A stretch of 64,000 nt of DNA from Imbricaverruca yamaguchii (GCA_034440575.1 JAOTOL010001450.1:186001-250000), one strand, 5' to 3'. Positions 11,063-25,491 are shown, counted from the stretch's first letter. The notes: generated from the letters alone by a model not told the origin. Translations and numbers: made by a program.

Positions 11063-12010
11063 TTCTCACAGGATGGACGCTACCTTCCATGGGGGTGGCG
11101 GTGCAATTGCCCCCAGTGCTGACACCCTGTATCCGCCTATTGGTATGGGATATTGTAGGCACCCAATCTGATAGGACGCACCTGAGAAGGGACTGTCTTC
11201 AATTCGAGCATATATTGTTTGAGATACAATGGTCATGATTGCTCATCATCCAATTTATCCCACTGCACGTACTAATGTGTAGGTGGCTTCATCGAGAAGC
11301 GGGGCTGACTGTTTGGAGGAAATACACGAAATAATAAGAAACCAGTCGAATCTAATCATGTCAATCACGGAACACAAATTTTGACCTTGGAGCCAAGCAC
11401 CAGAAGAAGCCAGAATATACCCATATTCGCATAAACCATCTCGATTAATTTCAGGTACAATAAAGAAGTTACTCAAATTCACTAATGTTTTTTTTCTGGG
11501 AAAAACTCGAAAAAGAACGGCTCAAATTGACTCATCTTGTCGTACCCGAACCTAAGCAAACGAGTAAAAAGTTAGGCGAACTCGTAATTACTATTAATAC
11601 CAAATGCTAATGTGGATTGTCCGTGACATCACAAGCTGTAAAGCTTGGCATCTTTGGTTTTGTGCAAAATCTTACAATTTACCCTTGTAGCATCAGGATG
11701 GTAGGGCTCATTTAAGCGTGCTAAATTTCTGGAACGCTACGGCACAATGTTACGCACGGTTGTTGACTGATGCTATTTAAGTTGGCATCGTGTCTTGCTG
11801 TTCATCCCGTAGTCGTGATTCGGTGATGTCACAGAAATGCAGCCATCGTTGAGAGAAAAACGAGATCGAGGCTTTGGCGCACGTGAGCCATGCATTTTAT
11901 GTGCTTCGCCATGCAGGTTGTAATTGCTAGACAATTCGTGGGATCGCACCCCGCCTTGTCCGAATGCATCCTTCTCACTTACAAGATCTACATATCTATA
12001 TCTACAATAT
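11063..12010. other. Unassigned sequence
   Basis: AT-leaning sequence with no recognisable gene or repeat. Confidence 0.4.

Positions 12011-12074
<64 letters not shown>
12011..12074. repeat. (TA)n microsatellite
   Basis: About 60 bp of pure TA dinucleotides, flanked on both sides by ATCTACAAT, which suggests expansion inside a short duplicated motif. Confidence 0.95.
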
Positions 12075-12075
<1 letters not shown>

Positions 12076-15000
12076 ACAATGGTGCAGAAGGTAGGCGTTT
12101 GTCCTAATCAGCTGGATGTTGTGAAGTTCATGCAAACTGATGCACTTTTGGAATATAAAAGCGTCATGCTTGTCACTCCTCATTGCTGCCGATGGCTGCT
12201 GCCTAAATTAGCAGCAATGTTTTGCGGTTGCATTTTCATGAAAAGGAATGATTGGGCAATATTGCAGCATCTAAATCAAACTTGAGGGAATGGCGTTCAC
12301 CAAAGTGCTCATACACCAGAGCGGAAGTAGGTGTGCGAGGCACTTCCGTACTTTTGGAGACGCATTCTTCACGAATTGTCCTGACCGTCTGACTTACGTC
12401 TAAACCTTCCCGCGTATTTTACCTGGAATAAAACAAAACTTTCTGGCCTGTACACAAGGTCGGTACGTGCTGCAATCAGTTGCTCACCCTTTATATCCGG
12501 AGCATTGAGTTGTATGTAATATTTGAGCACTGCCCTGCTCCTCTTATCACATTTTTGTTCCTTTTAGTTACGTTAAGTTGAACTGGGCATTGCATTGCGC
12601 GAATATGCAGGTATCTACCCCACCCTCCCGACCTACAAGCTCAGTTACGCACGCCACAGCTGTGCGAGCTGCTATGTTCCGCATGCTAATAATCTCTTTT
12701 CTTCAAATTTTGTCTATCCAATATCCACCTAAACCAGATCTCTTCATTTTTAGATATTGGGTAACGTGTTGAGAGCAATTATGCAATGAAACCTCCCAAG
12801 GCATGCCAGCCATGCCAAGTTTTGATTAGACCTTATTGGCATGATAGGACCCAGAAGAGTGCTGTTGGAAATCCACTGTAATGTGCGCTGCTTGAGGCAT
12901 TAGGCGGCATTAAAGATGAAGCATACATCAAATATGCACTCAATCTGGACTGCTATCCGGGTCATGAACGTGCCCCACGAAGTAGCAGACCGGCTTCTTA
13001 CTCGAACGTAATATCATAGGACTGATAACATATGTGGCACAGCAATATTTTCTTTCTTTTCATCGTTGTTTTGTCCAACGTGCAGTCGAACAGTGAGCCG
13101 AGGAGAAGTCGCCCGTCCTAGAGCAACACACATCGCCTCAAGATCAATTCCAAATCCAATCCGGCTCCGAAATTGTTGTCATACTCCTACCCAATCCGAT
13201 AATCCGAATTGCAGCCAATTCTAAATTCGCGCCGATAACCCGATTCGTGTAATGCTCTGCCGCTCGAGGCGAGTCGATAACGCGATACACACTCCGGCAG
13301 CGCAACCACTGGCATATTCCTATGGACTCTGACAAAGGATAGATGTCGCATACTGGACCCAACATACACACATCTCAGCTTGCTCCAGCAGCCATGGCGA
13401 GCTAAGGTGGGGAGGGGAGGGGAGTGATCCTTGGGCAGCGATATACCTATGGACAGCCAAGAAGCAGGTTTAAACTAGTTGTGACCATGTTAGTGGCTAA
13501 GACTAGTGTCTGCCGGTTATATCCAGCTGAAGCAGGTCAAAATTTGCCCAAATCTCGAAATGTCATTTCCGGATGAAACATATTCCGATGGTTAAAAATT
13601 CCCAAGAGGAAAAAAAATAATTGTATAAAATTTTGAAATAACCTGCATTGCGCTATTGCAGTCGTCGATATTTTCAAACCCTTGCGGCAATTGCCGATGG
13701 AGTTGATTGGTAGTGGATGGGGTTGCCTACATCATTCCGAAGCCTATTGCTCCAGGAGCTTTCAGGACGACCCAGAGCGTCGAGGAGCTTTAGCATTAAC
13801 ACGACGGACTTCGTCATAAAGGCGACGTAAAATGGTTTCGGCCCCCGGAACATTTTTCTGTCGAGTTACGCCCGTACGGTACTGTTCACCGTATGCTTCA
13901 TGTTCATAAAGCATATGTCGTTAACACTAAAACTGCCTTCGTTGCCACGGGCCAGCTGGGCTTTACATATGCCGGTGACGTCCGTCAGACAAGTCAGCAT
14001 ACGTAGGCACCTGGAATAAGTTAAGCCGAGGTGGCACAAGCAAAGTCCTGCAGACTCATCCACACTGATGCTTGCGTATATGTTCACCGGGGATGAAGTG
14101 CGCTGCTATATAACCAGCTATCATCCGACCTGCTTTTTTCAGTTGGGAAAGCCGCCCCAAACAGACAGCCGGTTCTCTTGTCGGGGATTGTGATACATTC
14201 TGTCAAGAACGGCGATCCATCTGGGGTGCAGAGTGCATCAGACATTCGATCGAACACCGTTTCTGTAGATCGAGTCGCACATGGTGAAACATCAGCTGAC
14301 GTTGACGATGAACGAGCTGGTATGTGTGGGACGGAGAGTAGGCCGCAACATCAATACTTGACGCAGCTGGTTTAAAAAAAAGTTATCAGGTGAATCTGCA
14401 TGATGAAGGAACATGGCATCGGTTGTGACCTGATAATGTATCAGCCCTGACTTGGGCTTGACTTCCCACCTATCTCACACCCGATCATACGTTATGGTAA
14501 AATTAGGGCAGTGATATCTATTAAAGTCATCCAGTATGATCTATTCTAATCGGTGTTGGAATGCTGATGTCACCGTATGGTTTTGGACGGCTGAGCCGGG
14601 ATTGAAATAAACCGTTTGCATGACAGTATTTATACTCCTTCCATGGTTAAAATTGGTCAAAATAAGCATCGGCATATTCGCAGTTTTCTGTTGGTGCCCG
14701 AGACACGCCTATACTGTGTCCCCGTGCGGACACAGGGGCATGGAAGGCAGAAGACACATCCTGCTTACGCGCCCCAGGATGACGAATGCCGAAACGAAAT
14801 AATGGTCGTCGAACGTCGAAGCATCGAAAAGAATGATGAACGTCGAAAAGGAGCCGGTGGGGCACGACATAGCTAAGTTGCAGCGCATAACGGTCACGTG
14901 AGATGACTGTCAATCAGCTGGACGTCAGTAGAAAGCTGACTCTCGGCCGACCTCCGGCGAAAGCTGGGCACTTCCTTTTGCGGAGAGCTGACTTGAAGAT

Positions 15001-15475
15001 ACGACGCCACATTTACATGAACTACGGCTGGTCTACACCGCATATGCATGTCCGAGCCGACTGGGGTCCCGACCGGCCGAGCCTCCTCTGAGTAGCTGCC
15101 ATGTTGCGCTGCTGTAGGGGAGCGCGGGGGGGGGTCTTCTTGGAGCAGAGGTGCCACCAAATCGGCGGTCGCTGATGCTCTTCTCATGGCGACATGTGCG
15201 TCCATCCTGCGGACTATTCACTGGTAATCGTTGACTGGCGCCGTGTTTTGGAGATAAACTTCGAAAATGGAAAATGGCGCTGCATCATTTCTTTCAACCA
15301 ACGACATTTCTTACAGGTGCATTGAACTCAGTATGTTTGAGTTTGTATCTGATGGCCGTTCGAAAATCAAGTTATTCGAATGCGCATTATACAGAGATAC
15401 ATCAAGCTGCAAGGGTGCACACATCAAATTTGCAAACCCAATTTCCTTCTATATATAGCCTTTTGATAAACATGA
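12075..15475. other. Unassigned sequence
   Basis: 3.4 kb without a recognisable gene, RNA or transposon. There is a G-rich patch at 13407-13425 and a poly-G run at about 15124-15136. Short ORFs on both strands look random. Confidence 0.4.
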
Positions 15476-15499
15476 ACTGATGCGAAGCAGCAAGAGAGT

Positions 15500-15565
15500 G
15501 GACCGACTGAATGACCGACGGCAATAGAGGACCGACCGATCGACCGACGGGAATAGAGAGGAAAA
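15500..15565. repeat. GACC-rich duplicated motif
   Basis: GACCGACGGCAATAGAG and GACCGACGGGAATAGAG lie about 33 bp apart, separated by GACCGACCGATC. A small local duplication. Confidence 0.6.
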
Positions 15566-16059
15566 TATCAAGCGAAGAAAACCGACACACGCGCCAGCAG
15601 CCATCTGCAGTATTGACGTCACCGCCGCATTGTGAAATAGGGTGGCACCATCTGCGATTTTGTCTAGATTTTGCCCTTGGACGTATTCGATATATCGATA
15701 TAAATATCGAAATCGACCTATATCAGAGTTCATGCAATGGCACAAACGGCGAACCGCCAGCTCGGTCGCGGTTGCGGAAAGAAAAGTTAGTGCTGTACAG
15801 TGAGCGGAAATGTGAAAATTTCCAGTGTTACTGGAAGTACAGGAGCTGCTGCTTCAGCTGAATTACTTACACCAACTGTTTTTATGCTGTCGTTCCCGCT
15901 ACATGTTACTATATTAAGTATACCACCAATTGTTATAGAACCTTCCGTTGAAATGTCCAGAAGTGCAACTTACTTTTCTTTATTTCTGTTTCTATTGCTA
16001 CAGCACTTTTATTCATACGGCAAGGACCTAAAGTGAATTTCTTCACCCTCATCATCCTT

Positions 16060-16345
<286 letters not shown>

Positions 16346-16439
16346 CTCCCTTCGTTTCTCTCGCAACTTCTGTATGTTATGTCTCTCTGTCTTTTGCTCA
16401 CTCACTATCTCTGTCTCTGTCTTCCTGTATCATTTCCCC

Positions 16440-16800
16440 CACTCTTTTCCTATATGTCTGTCTGTCCATCTCTCTACTCCCCCTCTCTCCGTCTTATCTG
16501 CTTCTTCACGTCTGTCTCTCCGTCTGTGTCTATCTCTACCTCCCACTCTATCTCCATCGTATCTGCTTCTTCACGTCTGTGTCTATGTCTAACTCTACCC
16601 CCTCTCTTTCTTTCTATCTTTATCTCTATCCATCTTATCTTCTTCTTCACGCCTGTCTCTCTATCTGTGTCTATCTCTACCTCACCCCCCTCTCTCTCTC
16701 CATCGTATCTGCTTCTTCACCTCTCCCTCTACCTATGTCTATCTCTACCTCCCCCTCTCTCTCTCCGTCCTATCTGCGTCCTGACGCCTGTGCACGTGGC
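16440..16800. repeat. CT-rich minisatellite, 63-76 bp units, about 5 copies
   Basis: TATCTGCTTCTTCAC, or a one-base variant, recurs near 16495, 16560, 16636, 16707 and 16770, each followed by a CTGTCTCT-CTATCTCTACC block. Confidence 0.8.
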
Positions 16801-17580
16801 GCAGACGCGGAGCCGCGGCTGCGGCCAGGCGCGGCGCGGGCAGGACAATAGCGCCGCGACTGGCGCCGCGACTGGCTTTTTTCGGCGGCGTGCGCCGATG
16901 TCGGCAATACGTCTGCGACGCAGCCTGACAGCCAACTCAAAATATTTTCAGCTAAGACGGCGATTACGCGCGCCGTCGCGATGCAACAATTGCGCCGCTT
17001 GATCAAGATTGCAGCGGCGGCAATCCGTCCGCACGCGGCCGAGTGTCCGTTTTTGCCGAGGCCGTAAAGCCTGTCGACCTGTCGGCGACGGTCTTAAAAA
17101 TCGGCACCGGCCCGGCCGACCCATTGTGCAGCCGGACGGCGGCGCGGCCATTTTGCGACCCCCGTGCTTGCGCAGACAGAGCGGCATCCGTCATTCACCT
17201 GCTGGTCCAGTTGCCCGCCCCTCGCGCGATCCCGGGCGGGGGGAGGGGGCGCCGCGGGTGGCGTCGCGGCGCATTCCGTCGCACGCGCACCGCACGCGCA
17301 AAGCGGGGCGGCGACGGGCGACCGGCGCCGGGCGCGAGCGGCGACGGCACGGCACCGGCGTGCCGCCGGTTCGATCCCAGCTCGCCGCCCGCTGTGTCGG
17401 ACTCCGGCCGGGCGCACCGGCGGCGCTCCGCTAATTGCGCGCGCGCGCGCCCGGGCCACCACCGTCTGCACACCCACACCTGCACGGGCGCCCTCTATGG
17501 CAGCCGGCGCCAAGCAGCCAGCAGCGCCGCCGACGCCGACGCGCCGTCGCCGACGCGCCGGCCGGCCGGCAGATTTAAGT
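16785..17580. promoter_or_regulatory. Large CpG-rich segment
   Basis: About 800 bp with very dense CpG, including GCGCGCGCGCGCCC at about 17436. AT-rich cores interrupt it (CAAAATATTTTCAGC at 16938; TTTAAGTATTGATTTTTTAG just after it). ORFs in all frames reflect composition. Interpreted as a CpG island or regulatory element of unknown target. Confidence 0.4.
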
Positions 17581-17629
17581 ATTGATTTTTTAGCTAGTTA
17601 AGCAGCGTCGCGTCTCGTTTGATATGCCC

Positions 17630-17900
17630 GGTATCTGGGAGTCTAATGATGTGCCTGCGCAGCAGCGGCTGCCGCGGAAAAACGGGCTGCGGGCGCGCGC
17701 GCGCGCGTCCCGGGCAGGGCGAGGTGGCGCGCCGTAGCTGGCTGTAATCAATAGACGGCGGATTCGTGAAGGGGTGATACCGGCCGAGTTTTTCTGCAGA
17801 GGAAGAACGCCGGCCGGCGTGGAGATATGCATGCGCCGTCTCGCGAGCGAGAGCGACGGAGGCGGGCCGGGCGCAGGCGCTCCGACGTGACATTGGGCGC
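17630..17900. promoter_or_regulatory. CpG-rich segment, continuation
   Basis: A second CpG-rich block holds a (GC)n run at about 17694-17708 and the AT core GCTGTAATCAATAG (about 17739). It is separated from the previous block by about 50 bp of AT-rich sequence and is probably the same island. Confidence 0.3.
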
Positions 17901-18897
17901 CGGGGAAGACAACCTGGTGGTCAAATGGGGACAGAGTGGCAGGAAACGAACGACATTTGGATGGTGTGTCGTTTGTGTTGCGGTGTTTTAGGACGGACAG
18001 CACGATGATGACATGTATGGTGACTCCATGCAAAACTGTAGCCATACATATCACGAGTGCATCGTCAAAGGAGAGTTACGGCTTCAGGAAAAACAATGGT
18101 GGACCACTGCAATACCTCTGAAGCTGGTCAGCGCAGTGAGACACTGGATTTTATGTCATACATTGCAATTGTGCAATTATCAACATGGAGGTTGTACATT
18201 CACATCAAGTAACATAGAGCACTTAATAAACTAACTTGAGGCTGAGGCGCCGCCTTCATGCATCTAAAAAAATATTATGCAACTTTTTGTTGAAAATGTA
18301 AAATTAGTTTCCTCAAGATTACAAAATGTCGGAGAATATTGGACTTTAGCCGTGCTCTAATAATAGCACGTGTGTTGTAGGAAATACCCCTTATAACACG
18401 AGTTATATCATGCCGAAAATACCGGTCAGAGAATGCGAGAATATCATGCAACAACATCCACGATTGAGTCCGTTGGGGAAAGTGGACGACGTAACGATCA
18501 AAGCGGCCTCTTCTCATTAAGACAATTTCATAGCTTCATATTTCTGGCAATGCAGCGACAGCCAACGCAAATTGCAAACTACTATATTCAAAAACAGTTG
18601 TTAGCTATGCCATTTGTAGAAACCTGTTCCTGTGACTGTTCATGTTTGGTATTGCATGCATGCTTCGGCTACTTTCGACCAACACTTTCTGGCTGCAAGT
18701 GCTTATCTTGGTGGTGACGACGGGTAATTTCTGTGACTGCCATCCAGATTCTACGAGGCGACCAGCAGCACTGTGATTGCGCATCTTCTCCGATGGCCGG
18801 ACTATTCCTGTGATGTTAGTGAGAGCTGTGACGTCAGAGGAGACCATGCAACCATACACAGTAGTCCGTAAAGGGAGCTGCGTTGGTCCGAGTCGCC
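17901..18897. other. Unassigned sequence
   Basis: No gene or repeat is recognised. Confidence 0.4.
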
Positions 18898-19224
18898 TCA
18901 TTGAGGATGGTTTGTCTCACATTCACAGAACGGACACAGTCGTGGACTGTGATTCGTTTGTTCCGCTGGACAGAAAAGCAATGGTGCTTGTGAGCGGAGA
19001 CCTTGTTGATTACTTTGAAAACTAATTAACACACTCTGACGTCCTTTGAGAGGCTGAGATGGTTCCTCATCGACTACTTTTCCCCACGACTTGGCACTTT
19101 TAATTATCATTTCGAGCAGTAGTTCTCGGCTTGTTTTCAGTGGCACCTCAATTTCGGATTCGCACGGCAGCCATAAAGCACAGCTTGCGACACACATTAC
19201 ACTTACGTTGGGCTTCATATTCAT
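18898..19224 (-). CDS. Weak candidate secreted-peptide ORF
   Basis: A 108-codon ORF starts with a hydrophobic segment of signal-peptide character (residues 7-20, VSVMCVASCALWLP) and continues into a charged, helix-like stretch (RELLLEMIIKSAKSWGK). I do not recognise a peptide family. There is no paired dibasic cleavage site in a typical place, and a GTAAGT donor-like site falls inside codons 6-8. It could easily be a chance ORF. It is kept because the hydrophobic-then-amphipathic pattern is unusual among the short ORFs here. Confidence 0.12.
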   Translation of the reverse strand: MNMKPNVSVMCVASCALWLPCESEIEVPLKTSRELLLEMIIKSAKSWGKVVDEEPSQPLKGRQSVLISFQSNQQGLRSQAPLLFCPAEQTNHSPRLCPFCECETNHPQ

Positions 19225-20990
19225 ATCGCCTTCATTTTCCTTGTGACACCGAATTTCGTCAGGGAATTTCCTCTGGTCGAGAAGCCATGCTAAAAACTGA
19301 ACGCGATTAATACAAATTGCTCAGTTTTTCCACGGCAAATATAAAGCACATATTTTCTTGATGTACCATCACTATAATACTTTAATATTTTTTTATTCTA
19401 GATTCTGGCTAGTCTACTCCTTTTCATTGAACCTTTCATATTGGGTTATGGTTTGCCGTACTTGCCCTTTGTTCTACCGGAAATTGATATATATCCAGTG
19501 CACTGTAAGTTAAGGAAATTTGGAGGCTAGTTTTGTGGATGTATCAGATAGCGAAAACGTGCATTTGTGGTGTACGTATGGAGTATTGTTGTTTTGCGCC
19601 TCTCATCATGTAGTACGAAAATCTTTGTTTTTGAGTAGGGCGTTTGGTGAGAAGAAGGGCTCCAAAACAAGTAGTAAAATAATGGAAGTTCTAAACTAAG
19701 CCGGAGAATATGGTCAGTATATAAATGTAGTGATGGACATACTTGTTACATGGGATGATGTAGGCTACCAAAGTACTGCTTGGTGATTATTTCGTGCTGA
19801 TGACGTATTCGTTTCAAATTGATTATCAGTTTGGATATTTAATACAAGGCAATAGTGAAAATTGTAACTTCTTTGTGACAATGGCTTGGAAAGGTGGAAA
19901 TTAGTAGTAATAATACCGGTAGTTTTACAGAAACTCCGATAGAATTTCGGAAGTATTACATCTCCATATTCGGCAGTAATTTTTCAATTAACCATTTCAT
20001 GATTTTTTTCCACTGTGATACGCCAAGTTCTTCAATAGCTGGATTATTTTAAATCTTAGAAATTATTGGGTTTTTTCAAGATGGCAAAGTAAAGTGGCCC
20101 AAATCTGGGGAGAAATGGATATTTGTGGGTGCCTTAGGTTGATCGACCCAGGGCTGAGCCTCTCTCCCCGTCCCCGGTCAACTGATCTTGCGACCTCACA
20201 CCCCTGGCTCAAGCTTCCAAACAATGGGAAGCTCTACCCGAGTCCTTGTCTTCCAACAACATTTCGAGGACTATCGATTGCGTTGCGTCTTTAGTGCCCT
20301 ATCCCCTTCATGCTTTCTCGTAATTCAGGCTATGCGAGTGACAGTGATCGTAATGGAAAAGCGAGATCATTCTGTGGTCTGAGCACAGGTGTGCGCTAAC
20401 AAAATACTATTTTGGAGTAGAGTGAGGTGTAAAAAGCAAATCGTCACTTGCTTCATGGATACCAGGCAATGTTCGCAAGGATGACTAGATACTTAAATAA
20501 ATAAGTAATGTATCACAGGAAATAATGAGCAGATCAATAAATCTGAGCGAAGCCTACCATTTAAGTAGTGCAACAATAAAACACGGTTGCGTGTGAAAAC
20601 CAAATGTTTTCGACCTCATCTACCGTAGCAAATGCAGCAAGAAGTCACATTTCCATCGAGAGGTCCAGTATTCCGGGAGGCGCCATGTCCCATGTAGTGC
20701 AACACTGTCTGGAACCATGGAATGCGAAAGCAATATAGACGCCGATGGGTCGATTGGGATGAGAGGTTTTCTTTTGTTCGAGCGGTGCTATCCAGTTGAA
20801 TAAATTCAGCAGTGACTTTCACCAACGCAAATCAAAATGACCTGCAATTCCATCGAAACAAATGGTCAGCAACATGCTTGCTTTTAATGGTCCAATTATT
20901 TTCGATTCTAATGCACATTTTGCAACAATAATACAAGCTTTTCAAACCGAATTTGGATACCCTAATGGCGTCAGATCAGACTGGATGGCA
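19225..20990. other. Unassigned AT-rich sequence
   Basis: Low-GC sequence with few ORFs. Nothing is recognised. Confidence 0.45.
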
Positions 20991-21015
20991 TGCCTGCATC
21001 AAGGTACGAAGGATT

Positions 21016-21360
21016 GCGACATTATTATGATCGGACATACTCTGGATTTCAAAGCATGCAGCATGACTTCTACATGTCTCCTATGCACTAAATATGTACT
21101 TCGGCTTGTTTTCAAAAGTCTTAAACGGACCATGACAAAATAATTGAACAGCTCAATCATTTTGTACGGTTCCTTGACGGCTTTTAAAAGCCAGCTAATC
21201 CAACGCATAAACATTGTAGAGGGCCTGTGAGCCTGGCCTGTTACTTAGATTAGTTGTATGCATTTGACCGAAGTATAGGCTTCTACCATATCAAAGAAGT
21301 GAGGGCCATATTGCAAGTCTTGAAATCCAAAGTATGTCCAATAATAATATTTTGTCGCAC
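21016..21360. repeat. Diverged inverted repeat
   Basis: 21016-21071 (plus) and 21301-21358 (read on minus) share GCGAC, an ATTATTAT block and GGACATACT-TGGATTTCAA with one mismatch in 20. Arms are about 50 bp at roughly 80% with small gaps. Possibly two halves of an old foldback element. Confidence 0.45.
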
Positions 21361-24300
21361 CTCTAATCAAATCCAAAGAACTGATGGCGTGAAAAAATAT
21401 CCTGATTTTCCAATCTGTGTTTCGGAAAAATATGTACTTTAGCCTCCATGGTAACTTGAAGTATATGTACCCTTGCAACACTTCAGATTGTATCGCAGTC
21501 ACCTAACCTGATATTGATGTGAAGCTTAGCATGCTATAAATCTCTTCATACTTTCGAGCTTTCAGAATTATTGATTATTATAAAAGCTATGCGCAAAAAC
21601 GCATTTTGTGTTATGCCTTAGACATGGATATGGACTAGCGACTTGACCCGAGGTCACATTCTGTACATGTGTACTTAACTGTGGCCATTAATCTCTGCAC
21701 TCATGCTTTGCGTTTGCATCCTGTAACTGCATCTTCCGTGGTTCATGTTGGAAAATGTCTCAATGAACATCTCAGAGCTATATTCAGACGAGGTTGAGGC
21801 CTTTCTTGCCAGTTTATGCCGCATTAGCCGTCCAGCGCGGCCACCTCCACCGGAGTGACACCGTCACGCAGTGACCGGGCCTCGGGAAGCCCAGAACGTC
21901 ATTACATGACGACACAGCCTCGTGGCCGGCGACTGGCTGTCTAACCCTTGGGCTGGGTCGGCTGAAACGGCTTCGGCTAAGTTCCACAAAAACTCTTTTT
22001 ATTTAAAAAAAAAAACTCCTATTCCGAGGAGAATAAAGTGATTGAAGCAGCTAAACACCAAAATTGCGAGACTAGATCAAATCCTGAATAGGAGTATCAG
22101 AACTTATGCTCTGTAGCAGACAACGTAATCAAGGTATCGAAGGTGTGACCGTCGGCCTCGGCTAGGTCGGGTCACTCAGATGACCTTTCGTCGTATACGC
22201 CTGGGAGTGGAATCGTTTGGATTTCGCCCATCTCGTAAAAGCGAAAGGGTGTTGGCTTTGATGAGAATGTTTGTCCTGTGTTCTTGTCTTTTTGTTGCTA
22301 CCAGCCGCGATACTGGTCCAGACGGACATATTATAGCAGGATGTTAACCTTGCTCATCCTTATGGAATACACATAGAGGGACCACGCTTTCATTGATGAC
22401 TGCCTTTGACCTTCATCACCTGTTTTGAGTCACTGCAGATTTCGTGTACTACTTTCAAGTTCTGGTTACGATCAAAAAGAAAACAACTGTGGTTCATTTA
22501 TCGAATTATCTTCGGAATTAAGCTGATTACATATACTTAATTTAGAGACGGAATATGGAGGTGGGAACGAAAGCAATTCTTAATGAACTGTCTAACTTTA
22601 TCTTCCTATAATAAAATTCAGCCCCAGTGAAGTTATGAACGAAATGTTATCAGATTTTCCAACATTAGTTCTCAAATTGGAATAAAATGGTGTGTAGTTA
22701 CCGTTCCCTAGCACTAGTAACACCTCTTTAAACCAGGCATAGACATTAGGATGCAGACAATCCCGGTGTTTCAAGTATGCAATGGATGTACACAAAATGG
22801 CTTGCATCCTTGATCATCCTTGAACGCTCAGAAACTTACTAATGAAATAAAGAACAGTCACGACACAAAACGTTTCATATTCAACGGTAAGTTAATGATA
22901 TTACAATGTTTTGTCATGCTAGACATGACTAGAAACCAGATGCTTTAACCATGCGGATATTTGAATAATGGAACAGCTTCGTTCCCGATGTAGTGAAGGT
23001 TCATTTGAATCGATTGCAATACGTAATGTAATTCGTGCTCACAATGCACGGGGTATAACTTGGGGTTAGTCTTGAAGACCCCTGTACATTTTCATCAATA
23101 TCGACACTGCCCTGTACCTCTCAATAAATAATATGCGGGGAAGCGCAATTCATCATACGTTCTCATTTCCTGTCATCGTTCAAAAGGGCTCGCATGTGTC
23201 TAGGATGCCTTTGCCTATGCATATATTTGAAATGTGATCCAATGAACTTGAATAGATCTGTTACTTTACTTTTCATGTGCTCAGTGTTGGTCATAACGGC
23301 AGCTATTTGTGGAAGTACAGCATGTCCAGTTCGCGATTTCTGCACACTGTGTGATGCCAATTGTGTTGCAGCTCCCCGAAATTAGTACGGGCGCCAATAT
23401 AGGCCACAGCCTATACCATATCCCAGCCTTTACCCCCCCCCCATTAGCGACAGCTGTCTGAATTCGGATAGCGCTAATTTTGATGTATGAGAGACTCACT
23501 TTGCCATGGTTTTTTTCCATGGAGCACACCCAGAAGACTTAACCGCACACACTCCGATCGCTAAAGCGGTTGCGGCAGTCGCATCCAGGGATATGATTGC
23601 ATACACAGTCACTTAAGTCATCCCTCTCATACCGTCAATTCCCGATCACCTCATGGTCGGATCGATTTTACTCTGGCTTTAGCTCAAGGTCGTTTTGTCT
23701 GCCTAGGATGTGTTAAGCACAATTTGGGAATCCCAATGGTAAGCATTAGCAACAAGCTTGCATAAATGCACTTGATCGATAGCGCACTAGAAACAACAAC
23801 GCCTGAGCGCGCCTGGTCAACGAACGGCGAGAGAACATATGGCTGCACAATGTGGTGCGCAAAAAAACCTAAAATGCAGCATTATAAATGGACAAACCTT
23901 TTTTTGCGTGTGCAGGCATCCTAGGAGTTAGGAAACGTGTTTTATTGCTTTTAAACGTGTTCTGTGACCCCAGGTGTATGCTTTTTTAACTCCACATCCG
24001 TGGCGCCGATTTCACCATGATGAACTTTATCGCTACGGAACTCCGATCACCATCTTGTGGTTGATTAATCTAGAGCTACAAAACAGAAGCCATGGTTTTG
24101 CATATGATATGAATATTAGATGTTATTCAGTACCAGCATTGAGAGTTAAAAGACATATTTCAGGATCAGGGCAAAGATAAAAATTTATCGAAAAAGCGAC
24201 TGCTCAGGCGAGAAAGATTCACTCGAACAACCGGCATGAAGCAGATGCATAAAGCAAAATGCTGAAAAGTGGCTGGTGAAGTGCTTTTCCAATTGCGATT

Positions 24301-25490
24301 GATGCTGACTTTTTAATATTCTGGTATTTACCTGCCGGAATTACAATATACCCCCTGAGGTGCTCTTCTCCCTTCAAACGGTATTTTGCGACCACATTCA
24401 TGCGCGTGGGCAGCTTATGATGTACATCGGATCGCAGAGGAAACATTCCCTCTGCTTCAACGCTTCAACCCCTGCTGGCCGACCTTGTGACGTCATACAC
24501 CACGTGACCTACACGCCCCAATGGCTGGCAATATCATGTGGTGGCCGTCCCTCGTGCTGAAGTGTTGTATGCACCGTCAACTCGGTGGGATGGCTGTGAG
24601 ACGTAAGGGCCGTGAAACAGTGTGTCGCCTTTCATCATTCGACAGTGGACAAGTTCCATGTCGGTACGAATCGTGTATTTTTTTCTCAAGTTTCCATGAT
24701 TTTATGTAATTTCAAAGACGATGGTTGCATTAATTTTTTTTACAATTCCTAAATTACTTAAATATTTCAAAGAGGCATTTCCGAATGCCTCGCTGTGTAA
24801 TTGGTCAAAATATGTGTGACGTGACACCTGCAGACTTCAGCGATCTTTGACTACCGTCAAGTGAGGTCTTCAATTTGGGACGCTCCTATCACGTAATAAT
24901 CGCGACAGTTTTAGCTTGGATCACCTCCAATTGTCAGGGGCAAATGTATCGTAGAAAACGGCGTTACAATTCTTATTTGTGTCGAGGTATACAAATGCAA
25001 CTGCAAGTAAGCCAGAAGCAATGTTCATCGACCTCCCGAAGGCCGAGAAGATGAGGACGTCGAGCGATTCTGTACGCCGAGATAGTCCGCTGATCTCTAC
25101 CAGTGGCCCCGCTTGATTGGACGAACATTTCTATGCATATGCACCACTGGCAGACATTGACACGAGTATTTTGATCGGCGTGTGCATGCCTAAGAATGAG
25201 GGGGAGGCTGAAGTACTTTCCTCATAAGTGTCAATATTGAGGTTTTTCACATCGATGTTTAGTTTGAAAACGCTAATTGTATCTTCAATTTTGTGAAAAA
25301 TCCCACAATGTCAAAGTATACGCTTTACAAAGACAGGAACTGTAACTTGTTAGCATTTATCTTGTTAGAAATATGGATGTCCACAACCCTTTCATATTAG
25401 CCTTAAGTGAAGATAATTTGCATTTTCAAGCTAACTGCAGCATGCTGAAGATGTCAAGACATCTGACAAACTTGTGGTTTAGCCCATACC
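21361..25490. other. Unassigned, mostly AT-rich sequence
   Basis: 4.1 kb with no convincing gene. 21820-22260 is more GC-rich, with a poly-A run at about 22003-22013 between two GGC-rich blocks (GACCGGGCCTCGGGAAGCCC; GTCGGCCTCGGCTAGG). It may be an old retroposon, but I found no second copy. A C-run lies at about 23432-23442. Confidence 0.35.
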
Positions 25491-25491
25491 G

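Noticed and set aside
17009..17601. Long ORFs in all frames of the 17 kb CpG segment
   Set aside because: High GC depletes stop codons. There is no domain, and several frames are equally open.
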